A DNA stretch of 64,000 nucleotides, taken from the NCBI GenBank assembly GCA_014529385.2, contig CM043944.1, forward strand, positions 94,322,476-94,386,475, read 5' to 3'. The number at the start of each line of letters is the position of its first letter. Within the stretch, counting starts at the first letter, position 1. Origin of the DNA: Adiantum capillus-veneris. Lineage: Eukaryota > Streptophyta > Polypodiopsida > Polypodiales > Pteridaceae. Below are positions 32,675 through 43,740 of this stretch, piece after piece. The translations under genes were made by a program, and so were the position numbers. The notes under the pieces were generated by a model. That model saw nothing but the letters and a program-made list of their open reading frames with translations. It did not search any database and had not been told where the DNA came from.

Positions 32675-35600
32675 TCAAGTCACTGTGGGTTCCATTTGAA
32701 AGGCTTCAAGATACAATTGCAATAGCTGAGGTGAATCAAGCAATTCAGACTCTTCCATCCATTTGGCATCTAATGATGGATAGTTCTTGAACTTCACCAA
32801 ATAGCGTCTTGCAACCTTTCCTCTAACCTTTCTTTCTTTATGTGCCAATATCTGTTCAGGAACAAGGATTTCATCCAATTCTTCCACTTCGGGTTGTTCC
32901 TCATCAAGTATATTCTCTGGCACATCACCAACAAAGGGCCTTAGAAGGCTGACATGAAAAGCATTATGTATTTTCCAGCCTTTTGGTAGCTTTAACCTGT
33001 GAGCTACATCGCTGATCTTTTCTGAAATCTGAAAAGGACCATAATATCGCATACTGAGCCTAGGAAACAAGCGTTCCTTGCCTTTCCTTTTCCTTAACCT
33101 GGCCTTTTCAAAGCGCAAAAGTACCCAATCACCAAGTGAAAATACAAGTTCACGACGGTGACGATCAGCAGCTTTCTTTTGCTTAGCCTGAGTCTTCTCA
33201 AGAGCAATCTTTATCTTCCTGTATGTTTCATCCATATCTTGCACATACTTGTCTGCCTCAAGTATCTTGTCCTTAGTCTGCAAAATGGGTGGGACTTTCT
33301 TTCCTCCTTCCACTATCTCAAATGGTGCCTTACCTGTTGATGTATGCACAGTGTTATTGTAAGCATATTCAACCAATGGGAGATGGTGTTCCCAAGTTGC
33401 CTTGTGCTCTGAGACATAACATTTGAGTAGGTCCAAGACAGTAGAATTTGCCTCTTCTGACTGTCCATCAGTTTGCGGATGAAACGAAGAAGAGAACTTG
33501 AGCGTAGTGCCCATGTTCTCAAACAATGCCTTCCAGAAAAGACTCGTCATACGTGGATCCGTGTCACTGACAATTGACTGAGGCATCCCATGATATTTAA
33601 AGATATTGCTCATGAATATCTTGACCATGTGTTCTGGCTTTATCTTCTTCCTAACAGGAATGAAATGGGCCTGCTTATTGAACCTACAAATGATAGTCCA
33701 AATCCCATCATTTCCTGTTTGCGTCCTTGGAAGATCAAAGATAAAGTCCATTGCTATACTTTCCCATGGCCTATCCGGGATCGGCAATGGCTGCAACAAT
33801 CCCGGTTGCTTTTGTCTGTCAAATTTGACTTTTTGTCATACTAAGCATGATCTTACAAATGTGTCAACATCTTGACGCAAAGCTGGCCAATAGAAGAATG
33901 CCTCAACCCCTTTCATTGTCGCATCAATTCCACGATGCCCAGCATAAGGTGGAGCATGACTTTCCATCAAAATCTTTGGCCGTAACTGTTTAGTAACGCA
34001 TAACTTTCCATGCATCATGAGAAAGTCATTCTTAAGCATATAGTGCTCATGATGTTGCCCATCAACAAGCTGGTCATAGATCCTTGCAAAATCTGAATCT
34101 TCAGCATATTGTGTCTTCATTTCTTCTAGTTCACAATGGTACGGAATTGACACTGCTGAAATTTGGGGCTTTCGTGACAACGCATCAGCCACCACGTTCT
34201 TTTTCCCTTGCACATGCACAATCTGAAAATGGAACATTGACAAGATGTTTGCCCATCGCATGTGCTTCTCAGACAACTTCGTCTGTGTAAGAAAATATCG
34301 CAAGGTTTGATGATCCGTTTGGACAACAAAATCAGCCCCTAGCAAATAGTGTTTCCAACTAGTGAGAGCATGAATTACTGCCAACAATTCTTTCTCATAG
34401 ACTTGCAAGTTCCTTTCAGTCTTCAAAAGAATTCTACTCTCATATGCGACTACTCGACCATTCTACATTAAAACTGCACCAAGACTATGGCCACACGCAT
34501 CACATTGAACCACAAAAGGTTTAGAAAGATCTGGCAAAATAATTACCGGATCTGAAGTCAGCTTCTCTTTCAAGTGTTTGAACGCTAAAATTTCCTTGGC
34601 TGTCCACTTGAAAGTAACTCCTTTTCCTTGCAGTGCATGGAGTGGAGAAGCAATCTCAGCAAAATTTCGGATGAACCTCCTGTAATAGGAACATAAGCCT
34701 AGAAAGCTTCGAATGTCATGTACGGACTTCAAGTCTGGCCATGACCTAATTGCTTCCACTTTAGCGGGATCCATGCGTACCCCATCCTTTGAAACAATGT
34801 GCCCAAGGAAGTGAATTTCTTGCAAAAAGAACTCGCTTTTCTTCGCATTGATGAGTAGCCTATTCTTGCGTAGCTCATTGAAAACTGCCGTCAAGTGATC
34901 CCTATGCTCCTCTTCAGACTTTGAGTAGACAATCATGTCATCAAAGAAGGTACCCACGAAGTTTCTATGTGGTCTAAAAATTCTGTCCATCATTCTATTA
35001 AATGTGGCAGGAGCATTTGTGAGACCAAATGGCATGACAAGAAACTCATAGAGACCAAATGTTGTCCTGAACGCAGTCTTATGGACATCTTCTGGTCTAA
35101 TGCGTATCTGATGATACCCGCTCTTTAGGTCTATTCTTGTAAACAATGACGCTCCCTCAAGCCGATCAAGAATGTCATCTACCCTCGGTATGGGGAACCT
35201 GTTCTTGATAGTATTCTTATTCAAGGCGCGATAGTCAATGCACATGCGCCATGAACCATCCTTCTTCTGCACTAAGAGTACAGGCGAACAAAAAGGGGAT
35301 GAACTGGGCTGAATCAGCCCCTTCTCTAAAAGCTCGTTGACCTGACCCGTAATCTCTTTCTGCTGGGCTGCACTAACCCTGTATGGTGGTCTATTCGGTG
35401 GACTAGAACCTGGCACAAGATCTATAGTATGATCCTCAGGTCTCTCAGGAGGTAACTCCCTTGGCAAAGAGTCCGAAAAACAATCACTGAAACCACTCAA
35501 AAAAGTTGACCTGTCTTTATCTAAGGTAGACAAATTAGATACAACTTGAGGTACTTCTTTTGCAAAGATCAAGTACGCAGAAAGATGATTCTTTATTACA

Positions 35601-36050
35601 GATGAAATAGCAGAAGCAAAAACAACTGGAACAGACTCGCCTTTAAGCTTTACATCAAGGACATGAGTCTTTCCTCTATGTACAAGGGTAATCTTTTTGT
35701 TGTAGGTATCCACCATAGCATGCAACCTGTAACACCATGGGATACCCAATAACACATCACAGCCCTCAAGCGGCATAATATGAAATTCTTCCGCATCCAC
35801 ATAGCTCTGAATGTGCAGACGAAGCTTTCCCAGAATGGGAGTAACAGGCTCTGAATGTCTTGGGCATGCCAGACCTGCTTCCCCTGTCATACCCATCTCC
35901 TCTGCACGAATGCCCAACTTTGATGCCAATTCTGGTGATATGAAATTTGCACGGGCTCCTGGATCAAAGAAAACCAGCACTGTCTGGTCTCTAACTTTGC
36001 CCCAAGCTCTGCACAGCTCCGTGGCATCTGTGTTTGGTTGATCTCCAACC
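32675..36050 (-). pseudogene. Element C pol: protease, RT, RNase H, integrase, chromodomain
   Basis: Domains from 36050 leftwards: protease (FFDPGARANFIS), RT (MCIDYRALNKNTIKNRFPIP, DLKSGYHQIRI, catalytic FFDD at 34948-34937, INAKKSEFFLQEIHFLGHIV), RNase H (VQCDACGHSLGAVLM...VYEKELLAVIHAL, TDHQTLRYFL), integrase zinc finger (HAPPYAGHRGIDATMKG, RSCLV), DDE core (MDFIFDLPRTQTGNDGIW, IVSDTDPRM, QTDGQSEEANS with the Glu kept) and a chromodomain (RRYLVKFKNYPSLDAKWMEES). Two stops break one continuous frame: a TAG after GAVLM (about 34462) and a TGA at the second zinc-finger Cys (about 33834). Both look like single-base changes. Confidence 0.93.
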
Positions 36051-37701
36051 AAATCTGGAACAAGTCCTGCACTCGGCTTTGGCTTCTTCCCTTTATGGTC
36101 TGACTTGTCATCCTTATCCTGTGACTTCTTCTGTGGGCACTCATTTGCAAAGTGTCCTTCCTGTTCACAAATGTAGCATTTCTTGGCCTCCCTAAGAGCT
36201 TTCCTTTCTTGAAAAGTTTTGCCGGAAAAATGCCTTTTTTGTCCTTGTCCTCGTTCTGAAGAAGATTTAGACTGCTTCTTGGACGTATCAGCTTCTTGAG
36301 TGGAGGGCTTCTTTGCAGGAGACTCAGAAGGCTTTGCTGCAACATTGCCCTTGGCTGAAAACTGTTTGCCCTGGGACCCTTTCTTGTGGCTATTAAATCC
36401 ATCGGAATCTCCCTTCGACAGATTACTGGCCACCCTTGCATTCTCTATCAACTGAAACATATTCATGACAATAGTCTTTGTGCAATAGTCCCTGATTTTC
36501 TTGGGCAATCCACAACAGTACTTCTCAATCTGTTCTGACAATGGCACAAACCTGTAAGAGGTGACTGGCAACAGTGCGGCCCAAAACCGTTTATTGTACT
36601 CTTCCAGATCTGCACACTGTTTGGCATTCAACTTGTGCCATTCCGTCATCACATCCACTTCAAAAGTGTTTGTCAACCATGCAGGCGCAAAAAGTTGTTT
36701 GAATTGGACCCACGTTGTTGGGGCTTGACCTTGGTTCAACAATGCGGTCCACCATTGAAGCGCATTCCCTTTCAAGAAAGTGGCAGCCTTGCGTATCTTT
36801 GAAGATTCCATGAAGTTGCTTCCAGCATAAGCTGCATCGAACTGCTGTATGAAGGTCAAAGCCTTCAATTGGTCCTCAGTTCCTCTAAAAGTTTCAAACT
36901 TCACTCCATGCCCACCTTCCTTGTAATCCTTAGGCTGACTCAAAGGAGCCACATTATCATAAACAGGTGCCTGTAGCAGTGGTGCTCCATGAGTGTTCAT
37001 TCCAACACTCGCATCAACTGTTTTCCCTATCATATCTGCATTTTGTACGTATGGGTGCGAAAAACCAGCCATACCAAATTGTGTTCCAGGCACTCGAAAC
37101 TGGCCATAGGCACCCTGAAAACCAAGTTGGACACCCATGTTCGCGTACATAGGGTTACCCATGCCTGTTTGCATTGTCCCGAACACATTCCCTGGCATAT
37201 AACCTGTGGAAGGTCCAGCCATAGCTTGAAACACTGAACCACCTCCAAAATAACCAGGATAAGTATTAGGTAATGGAAGGGTCTGACGCATAGCCTGTTC
37301 ATTGCTCCGCTCCCTTGACCATTCACAAACGGTTCCTGTCCAGCTAAAGCAAGTTGCTTTGGATCATTGGACACCGCTAGTTGCTCAACCACATGGGCTT
37401 TCCCTCGAGCATCATGAGTCCTCTGCGCATTGGAAATCTCCTTTTCCTGCAACGGCTCAGTCATGCCCTGTGTAGGAGGCTGAAAACCCTGTGTCGGAGC
37501 CTGTAAGAATTCCTGCATCCTTGGGTTGTTAGCCAACTGCTGAAACATGTCCATGCAACAACGCAGTTGAGTTCTAAACAACCTGTCCTCTTCTTGAAGA
37601 GTTGAAGGAATTTTCTCTGTGCCATGTGGGGAAGATCCCTCTTCAGGTACTTGGTCTCTCTTCTCTGCCATATCGACAAGCTCTGTGTTGCTTTCACCCA
37701 C
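36051..37701 (-). pseudogene. Element C gag with zinc knuckle
   Basis: The N-terminus (from about 37701, MGESNTELVDMAEKRD) is rich in Gln and Pro. A frameshift lies between about 37340 and 37290, after which the main frame continues: GGHGVKFETFRGTEDQLKAL, FIQQFDAAYAGSNF, GNALQWWTALLNQGQAPTTW, LPVTSYRFVPLSEQIEKYC. The knuckle CYICEQEGHFANEC lies at about 36178-36137. Gag would form the particle; it is fused to pol in one frame. Confidence 0.9.
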
Positions 37702-37740
37702 AACAATCCACGCTGCACTTTTTGAAGAAAAAGTGACTAT

Positions 37741-37756
37741 CCCGTCGATGGAACCA
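37741..37756 (-). other. Primer-binding site of element C, not the tRNA-Met type
   Basis: Directly after the 5' LTR the minus strand reads TGGTTCCATCGACGGG. This differs from the TGGTATCAGAG used by the other elements in the window. From memory it resembles the complement of a plant tRNA-Glu 3' end, which I cannot verify here. Confidence 0.6.
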
Positions 37757-39298
37757 TATAACCAGCCCGTACAACGTAGAGGGCGGTACTATTTCAATTA
37801 CCTGTTAACTTTACACAGAGCACTGAGAAGGGAAGAGAACACAGTTGCGTCCAGCGACTAGAATGTCACTACGCACACGAGATCGACACCCTGTAGGCCC
37901 CAAAGACTGGCGCCCCTTTCGGTATTTCTTTATTCAAATTAAAGTAGACGATCCGACCACTTAGCACAATCTTTCACAAAGCTGTCCAAACCTGGCGAGG
38001 GCTGAAAACGCAGGTTTTCGACCTGATTTTGGCAGCATAATGGCGCAAAAACCCCTGTAGGTCAAAAACACCTGTCTAGGACAGATTCCCTCGATATCTG
38101 GAAGCTTTCTAGTGAGCTGTCACAGAAATTCAGCGAGCTGTAATTCTCTGTTTTTCACTGCCGGGAGCCCAAAAGCTTGTACACGCATCCCAAGGCTCTC
38201 ACGAGGCTCCCCCGATGTTCCCTTGCAATTTAGGTGCGAAACCCTAAACCTGCAGAAAAACACAGCAGGCTGTAATTCCCTGTTTCGGATCGTTTTTAGC
38301 GGAGCGAACACGCCTACACGTGTCCCAAGGGCTCCCGCACGCAATGGGACAGTTCCCCTGTGAATTGGACGAGTTTTCAAGCGAGAAAACTCTCCAAACT
38401 CGCAATTTTCGTGATGGAACTGTGCGTACCTGTGGGGGATTAGCAATTAGCTAATCCGGTTCCTGTTCAGAAGGCTCTTGCCTTGGCAAAACGCGCATAA
38501 ACCCCCAGAACTGTACATAGGTCAAATGAGAAGCCCACTAGTGGGGCATAACATACTGTACGTAGGGGAGAAAGAGAGCAGTATGTAGCGTGCGGGACAT
38601 CACTCCCGTCACCATACTGTGCATAGAGGGCAAGGTAAGCATTCCATAGCTTCTGTACCTGCTACAATCCACCTGAGGCTGAAAATGGCGCCCCCTTTGT
38701 TGATATGCAGCTCGTTTTTGCCTCCCAGAGTGGCAGAATTGCTCACAGGCTGACACGTCGCCCAGTTTCCGAGTTTGGGCTTATCCTGCTAAAAATATCT
38801 CAACTGGTGCGTCAGTTGACTTGATAGCAGAGCAATAAAATGTTCCCCTTGTCATTCCAAAGCTAATGACGCGAACACATTTTCCGGTCAAAAATAGCAG
38901 TTCCCTAAATTTTAGGAGATGCTTCCATGGCGTCCCTATCGGTCTCCTGACCATCATTGAAGACTACCATTTGACCAACATCTACAATGTGGGTTAATTT
39001 ATTGGACCCTTTCAACTTATAAAGTTGCAGTGACTTGACGAGTGGCCCAAATTCCAGTTTGGCGCACACGAGCTTCCATACTCATCAGAATTCAGTGCTA
39101 ACTAGCCCGGGCAGTCCCTATCTGACCGACCTAGATCCCCGATGTGAGAAACCCATTTGGCTACAGCCGTTTCACACTGGCCATGCAATGTCCACTTGCA
39201 CCTTTTCAAGGGTTTTGGGACAAACAAGTAAAAATAAAATAAATATATCTAATACTTATTTACGGAAGGCAACAGGAAAAATACACCTCCTGGTGACA
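37757..39298 (-). repeat. 5' LTR of element C (1542 bp, full length)
   Basis: Minus strand starts TGTCACCAGGAGGTG at 39298 and ends GGTTATA at 37757. The block AATAAAGAAATACCGAAAGG / GGCGCCAGTCTTTGGGGCC lies at about 37890-37940 in inverted view and is shared with the other gypsy LTRs. It contains the 734 bp absent from the 3' LTR. Confidence 0.9.
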
Positions 39299-39303
39299 AG
39301 TCG
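39299..39303. repeat. Right target-site duplication of element C (AGTCG)
   Basis: Partner of 31553-31557. Confidence 0.85.
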
Positions 39304-39825
39304 CTCCACTCCTTTGTCAACAGATTGCCCCGATTTTTGATACTAAAGTCACTGATGTCTCTTTTGAGTTTTAGGGATACTGTGGGCTGACAATATTCTG
39401 TTGTATGACTTTATGAACTAGAATTCTCGATAATATGACATTGATTTGTTCTTCACTTGTCTAAGTGCAAGAGCTGATAGACGAAATGACTGCAACATTT
39501 CGGTTTGAAAGATCTCTAAAAAGGTGATTGCAATAAGGATTAGTTAATCGGGCATCTATGAGGTCCGTGGATCGAGATGCAATTGCTAAATATGTTGCCG
39601 ATTAATCATGGTTTGAGATCCGAATGAATTTTTGAATGTAATTTGTCATGTGATGTCCTGTGATGTCAAGTGATGTCCTGTGATGTGACTGTCGATTGGT
39701 ATATGTGCTAGATGCGTTTTTCTAGCGTCGGTACTAACACTCAGTGTCTGCTAAGACAGTTTATGGCTTCTGTCTGTTTTGCAGGCGTAATCGAGGGCGA
39801 TTACAATGCGTTCAAGAGGGAGGTA
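39304..39825 (+). other. 3' untranslated region and polypurine tract of gypsy copy D
   Basis: Direct continuation of 31401-31557 after removal of element C. It matches 30300-30837 in copy B. A GTGATGTCCTGTGATGTCAAGT-like short array lies at about 39650-39690 and the tract AAGAGGGAGGTA ends at 39825. Confidence 0.8.
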
Positions 39826-40372
39826 TGTCACAAATGGGTGATGTGGCAGCAGATACACACACTTTCCCTGGCAGGCAATCCCGGAAAAATTCGCAGACAG
39901 GCTGACGTGGTAGTGTACGAATTTCGTGATTTGCGGTGCAAAAAGCACTGATAGGCTGATGTGGCTGAGCTGTACGGAAAGTTGCTTTTTGGGCTGTTGA
40001 AAATCTACGCAAAATTTGATAAGCTTTTGAGCTTTGCTTTATTTTAAGCCTTTGTTTTAAAAGATGGCAGCTTTTTGGGACTCTGCTCTTGGCATCCCTT
40101 GTAATCAATAAATAAATGGGCAAGGTTCCCACTCAGCTACAGAGCATCTAAACGCAGAGTCTGAGAGTGAGACCCCTCCCACTCCTTGTACTTTGAGTTA
40201 CAGATCAATACAAAAAAGAAATACCAAAAGGGACACCAGTCTTGGAGCCAATATCTCTAGGCACGGAACTCCGCCGGGCCGTGTCGAATTAATTGCGAAC
40301 TGTGAACTGTTCTGAAGTGAATCTTTGCTGTGTCGCGATAGAATCTTGACTTGAGTCTCCAAGTTTCTTACG
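39826..40372 (+). repeat. LTR3 (3' LTR of gypsy copy D)
   Basis: 547 bp, starts TGTCACAAATGGGTGATG and ends AAGTTTCTTACG. It is closer to LTR1 than to LTR2 by eye (shared TTTCCCTGGCAGGCA and TCGCAGACAGGCTGACGTGG). Conserved block at about 40210-40275. Confidence 0.9.
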
Positions 40373-40396
40373 GTATAACCCACGTATGAGTGTGAT

Positions 40397-41059
40397 TGTC
40401 ACAAACTGCTGACGTGTCAAGCCATTGAAGAACGGGGCCAACCTGCACATCCGGGCCAAGGTACACCCTAACCGAAGAAGCAGAAGCAATAAAAGAAGTT
40501 TTACCAACTTGCGAAGTCTTGCCGAGTGGCCCACCGACCCCATCCGATGGGGCCAAGTGACCTAAAGAGATTAAGCAAAGCAAAACCCTTGCGTAGCTGA
40601 GATGATGACGTGGTAGTTGTAAGGACGCTTGCAATTTGCGGTGATGACGTGGAAACTTGTACGCACTTACACGATTTGCGTTGATGACATGGTATGCTAT
40701 ACAGATTTTCCATGCTTTGTGTTGGCTGCTTTTGGGAGGCCAGATGCTTTTGAGTTTGAAGCTTTCATGTAACTACTTTTCATAGGCCAAGGGCCTTGAA
40801 ATATGAGCCAAGGGCTCATTCTCCAGCATGCTTCTATGGGAAGGTGCAGAGGATGGAGTACCGGCATTGTACTGAGTTCAAGCAATATAAAGAAATACCG
40901 AAAGGGGCGCCGAGGTTTGGAGCCAATGCTCTCTTGGGGTGGAACTCCACCACTCCCTGTTTCGTGTCGTGCATCTCTTTCAGTTGAGTTGTTATTTGAA
41001 GTGCTTAAAGTTGTTCAGTCTATTCTTTTCCATTGGCACGTGGTGCCCGTTCTGTTACA
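40397..41059 (+). repeat. Solo LTR of a related gypsy subfamily (H)
   Basis: 663 bp, starting TGTCACAAACTGCTGACGTG and ending TCTGTTACA. It shares the core GAAATACCGAAAGGGGCGCC and GGAGCCAATGCTCTC with the other LTRs but is otherwise different. Flanking five bases are GTGAT and ATGAT, a four-of-five match. No internal region adjoins it. Confidence 0.72.
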
Positions 41060-41215
41060 ATGATCGTGGGTGTACACCAGACTCGAAATGTTAACTCTTA
41101 CACAATGCTAATGAAGCCCAATCGGGAAGGTTCAATATGAATCATGATGTCCTCGGTTGTTTGGAGGAAATGCAATTAGAAGTCTTTTCTAATAGAAACG
41201 CGATCTGCCAGTTCA

Positions 41216-41819
41216 TGTATAAACTTGGACACCCCAAGTCAAGATTCAACCGCGACTATAACAAACTTGGACACTCCAAGTCAAGATTCTACCGCAACAC
41301 AGCAAAGATTCACTTCATAATTCACAGTGCACAATTGATTCGACACGGCCCGGCGGAGTTCCGTGCCTAGAGATATTGGCCCCAAAGACTGGAGCCTCTT
41401 TCGGCATTTCTTTTTATATTAATCTGTGTTCAAAGTACAAGAGAGTGGGTAGGTGCTCACTCTCAGACTCTGCGTCCAAATGCTCTGAGAAGCGAGACCC
41501 TACCGACTTATTTATTGGTTACAAGGGATGCCCAAAAGCAAAGCCCCAAAAGCAGTAAGTGAAAAGCCTTCAAAAATAAAGCAACTGTTGCCAAAAGCTG
41601 CCAATTTTCAGCCACGCAACCAGCTGGAATTCCGTACAGCCTAGCAACTCTTTTTGCGCCGCAAATTGCGGAGGGTCCGTACAGCAGCCACGTCAGCACC
41701 ATCTACGTGAAATCCGGGAACGTCAGCCTCTCTCCGCAATTCACGGACCAGCCAGCCAAGGTGTATGTGTGTGTATCCGGACTGCCACGTCACTGGTTTG
41801 TGACATACCACCCTCTTGA
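41216..41819 (-). repeat. LTR4 and polypurine tract of element E
   Basis: The tract CAAGAGGGTGGTA (41818-41806) is followed by TGTCACAAACCAGTGACG, the LTR start at 41805. At the other end (41216-41300) a roughly 44-bp unit containing AACTTGGACA[C/T]CCAAGTCAAGATTC is present twice, lengthening the LTR to 590 bp. Confidence 0.85.
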
Positions 41820-41889
41820 AAGCATTGTAATCGCCCTCGATTACGCCTGCAAAACAAACAGAAGCCATAAACGGTCTTAGCAGACATTG

Positions 41890-43271
41890 ACTGTTAGTAC
41901 CGACGCACTAGGAAAACACATCTAGCACATGTACCAGTCGACAGTCACATCACAGGACATCACTTGACATCACAGGACATCGCATGACAAATTACATTCA
42001 AAAATTCATTCGGATCTCAAACCATGATTAACCGGCAACGTATTTAGCAATCGCATCTAGATCCACTCGGGACCTCATAGATGCCCGATTAACTAATCCT
42101 TATTGCAATCACATCTATAGAGATCTTTCAGACCAAAATGTTGCAGTCATTTCGTCTATCAGCTCCTGCACTTAGACAAGTCAAGAACAAATCAGTATCA
42201 TATTATCGGGAATTCCAGTTCATAAAGTCATACAGCAGAATACTGTCAGCCCACAGTATCCCTGAAACTCAAAAGAGACATCAGTGACTTTAGTATCAAA
42301 AATCGGGGCAATCTGTTGACAAAGGAGTGGAGTGACTCCCCTCTCGTGCATACCCGCTACACCAAATTCCGCCCAAGCTGAGTTCGGGGTTCCATTTAGA
42401 ATAGACTATGCTAAACCAAATACTTCAAGGTAAAGATTCACAATTTGAGGAGTATCTGCCAGGTCCTCCTCCTCCATTCACTTCGCATCCAATGCGGAGT
42501 AGGTCTTGAATTTAACCAAGAACCGTCTTATCGCTTTACCTTCTATCTTTCTGTGTCAATATCTGTTCTGGAACGATATTGGCACGGACTGTTAATACCG
42601 TCGCACTAGGAACACACATCTAGCACATGTACCAATCGACAGTCACATCACAGGACATCACTTGACATCACAGGACATCACATTACAAATCACTTAAAAA
42701 AATTCATTCAGATCTCAGACTATGATTTATTGGCAATGTATTTAGCAATCGCATCTTGATCCACTCGGGACCTCATAGATGCCCGATTGACTAATCCTTA
42801 TTGCAACCGTCTATCGAGATCTTTCAAACCGAAATGCTGCAATCATTTCATCTATCAGTTCCTACACTTAAACAAGTCAAGAACAAGTCAATATCATGTT
42901 CGGGAATTCCAGTTCATAAAGTCATACAGTAGAATACTCTCAACTCACAGTATCCCTGAAACTCAAAAGAGACATCAGTGACTTTAGTATCAAAAATCGG
43001 GGCAATCTGTTGACAAAGGAGTGGAGCGACTCCCCTCTCATGCATACCCGCTGCACCAAATTCCACCCAAGCTGAGTTCGGGGTTCCATTTAGAATAGAC
43101 TATGCTAAACTAAATGCTTCAAGGTAAGGATTCACAATCTGAGGGGTATCTGCCAGGTACTCCTCCTCCATTCACTTCGCATCCAATGCAGAGTAGGTCT
43201 TGAATTTAACCAAGAACCGTCTTATCGCTTTACCTTCTATCTTTCTGTGCCAATATCTGTTCTAGAACGAG
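41890..43271 (-). repeat. 698-bp tandem duplication covering gypsy 3' UTR and chromodomain tail
   Basis: Unit 1 is 41890-42587 and unit 2 is 42588-43271, same orientation. Each runs from CTGTTA(G/A)TACCG, through the short GATGTCC-type array and 3' untranslated region, into the chromodomain tail (TATCTGTTCT(G/A)GAACGA). The units differ by scattered substitutions. Only unit 2 continues into upstream pol. Confidence 0.92.
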
Positions 43272-43740
43272 TATCTGCTCGTTTTCCTCCACTTCGGGTT
43301 GCTCATCTGGCTCCCCATCATCGGGCACATCGCCTTCAAAAGGCTTCAAGAGACTCACATGAAAAACATTGTGAATTCTACGAGTATCGGGCAGCTTCAA
43401 TCCAAAGTAGACATCATTTATCTTTTCGAAAAATAAAGAAAGGTCGATAGTATCTCATGCTAAGCTTTCGAAAAAGCCGCTCCTTTCCCTTTTTCTTTTT
43501 CAGACATGCCTTCTCAGACCGTAAGAGCACCCAACCGTTCTCCTTCAATTTCAAATCGCAACGATGGCGATCTACTCCCTTTTTTTGGAAGCCTTTCGGA
43601 CCAAGCCCAAGTCCCTCGCGAACTGGTCGACTTTAAAGAAAAATCTTATCTTTCGTGCTAAGGAAGGATGGAACCTTCGTAGCAAATTCAATAATCTCAA
43701 ATGGCACCCCATCAAAGGTTTTCGTCAATGCAATTTTGGA
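43272..43740 (-). pseudogene. Integrase C-terminal part of element E
   Basis: Minus-strand text matches the C-terminal region of the gypsy integrase: pieces equivalent to RHRCDLKLKENGWVLLRSEKACLK, MRYYRPF, INDVYFGLKLPDTRRIHNVFHVSLLKPF-like segments, in shifting frames. Upstream similarity to the family ends near 43725, probably a deletion edge. Confidence 0.75.

Larger units (their letters stand above)
31558..39298 (-). mobile_element. Ty3/gypsy chromovirus C, nearly intact, inserted in copy D
   Basis: A complete minus-strand element: 5' LTR (37757-39298), primer-binding site (37741-37756), gag-pol in one long frame (37701-32675), polypurine tract (32380-32366) and 3' LTR (31558-32365), flanked by a perfect 5-bp duplication. 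Only one frameshift and two stops break the coding region, so this is the youngest retroelement here. It carries the full set gag, protease, RT, RNase H, integrase and chromodomain, which is the definition of a chromovirus. Confidence 0.93.
41216..43740 (-). mobile_element. 3' part of a gypsy element of the A/B/D family (E)
   Basis: Minus strand. From right to left: integrase C-terminus and chromodomain, 3' untranslated region (present twice through a tandem duplication), polypurine tract and 3' LTR. Everything 5' of the integrase C-terminus is missing; sequence breaks off at about 43740. Confidence 0.85.
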
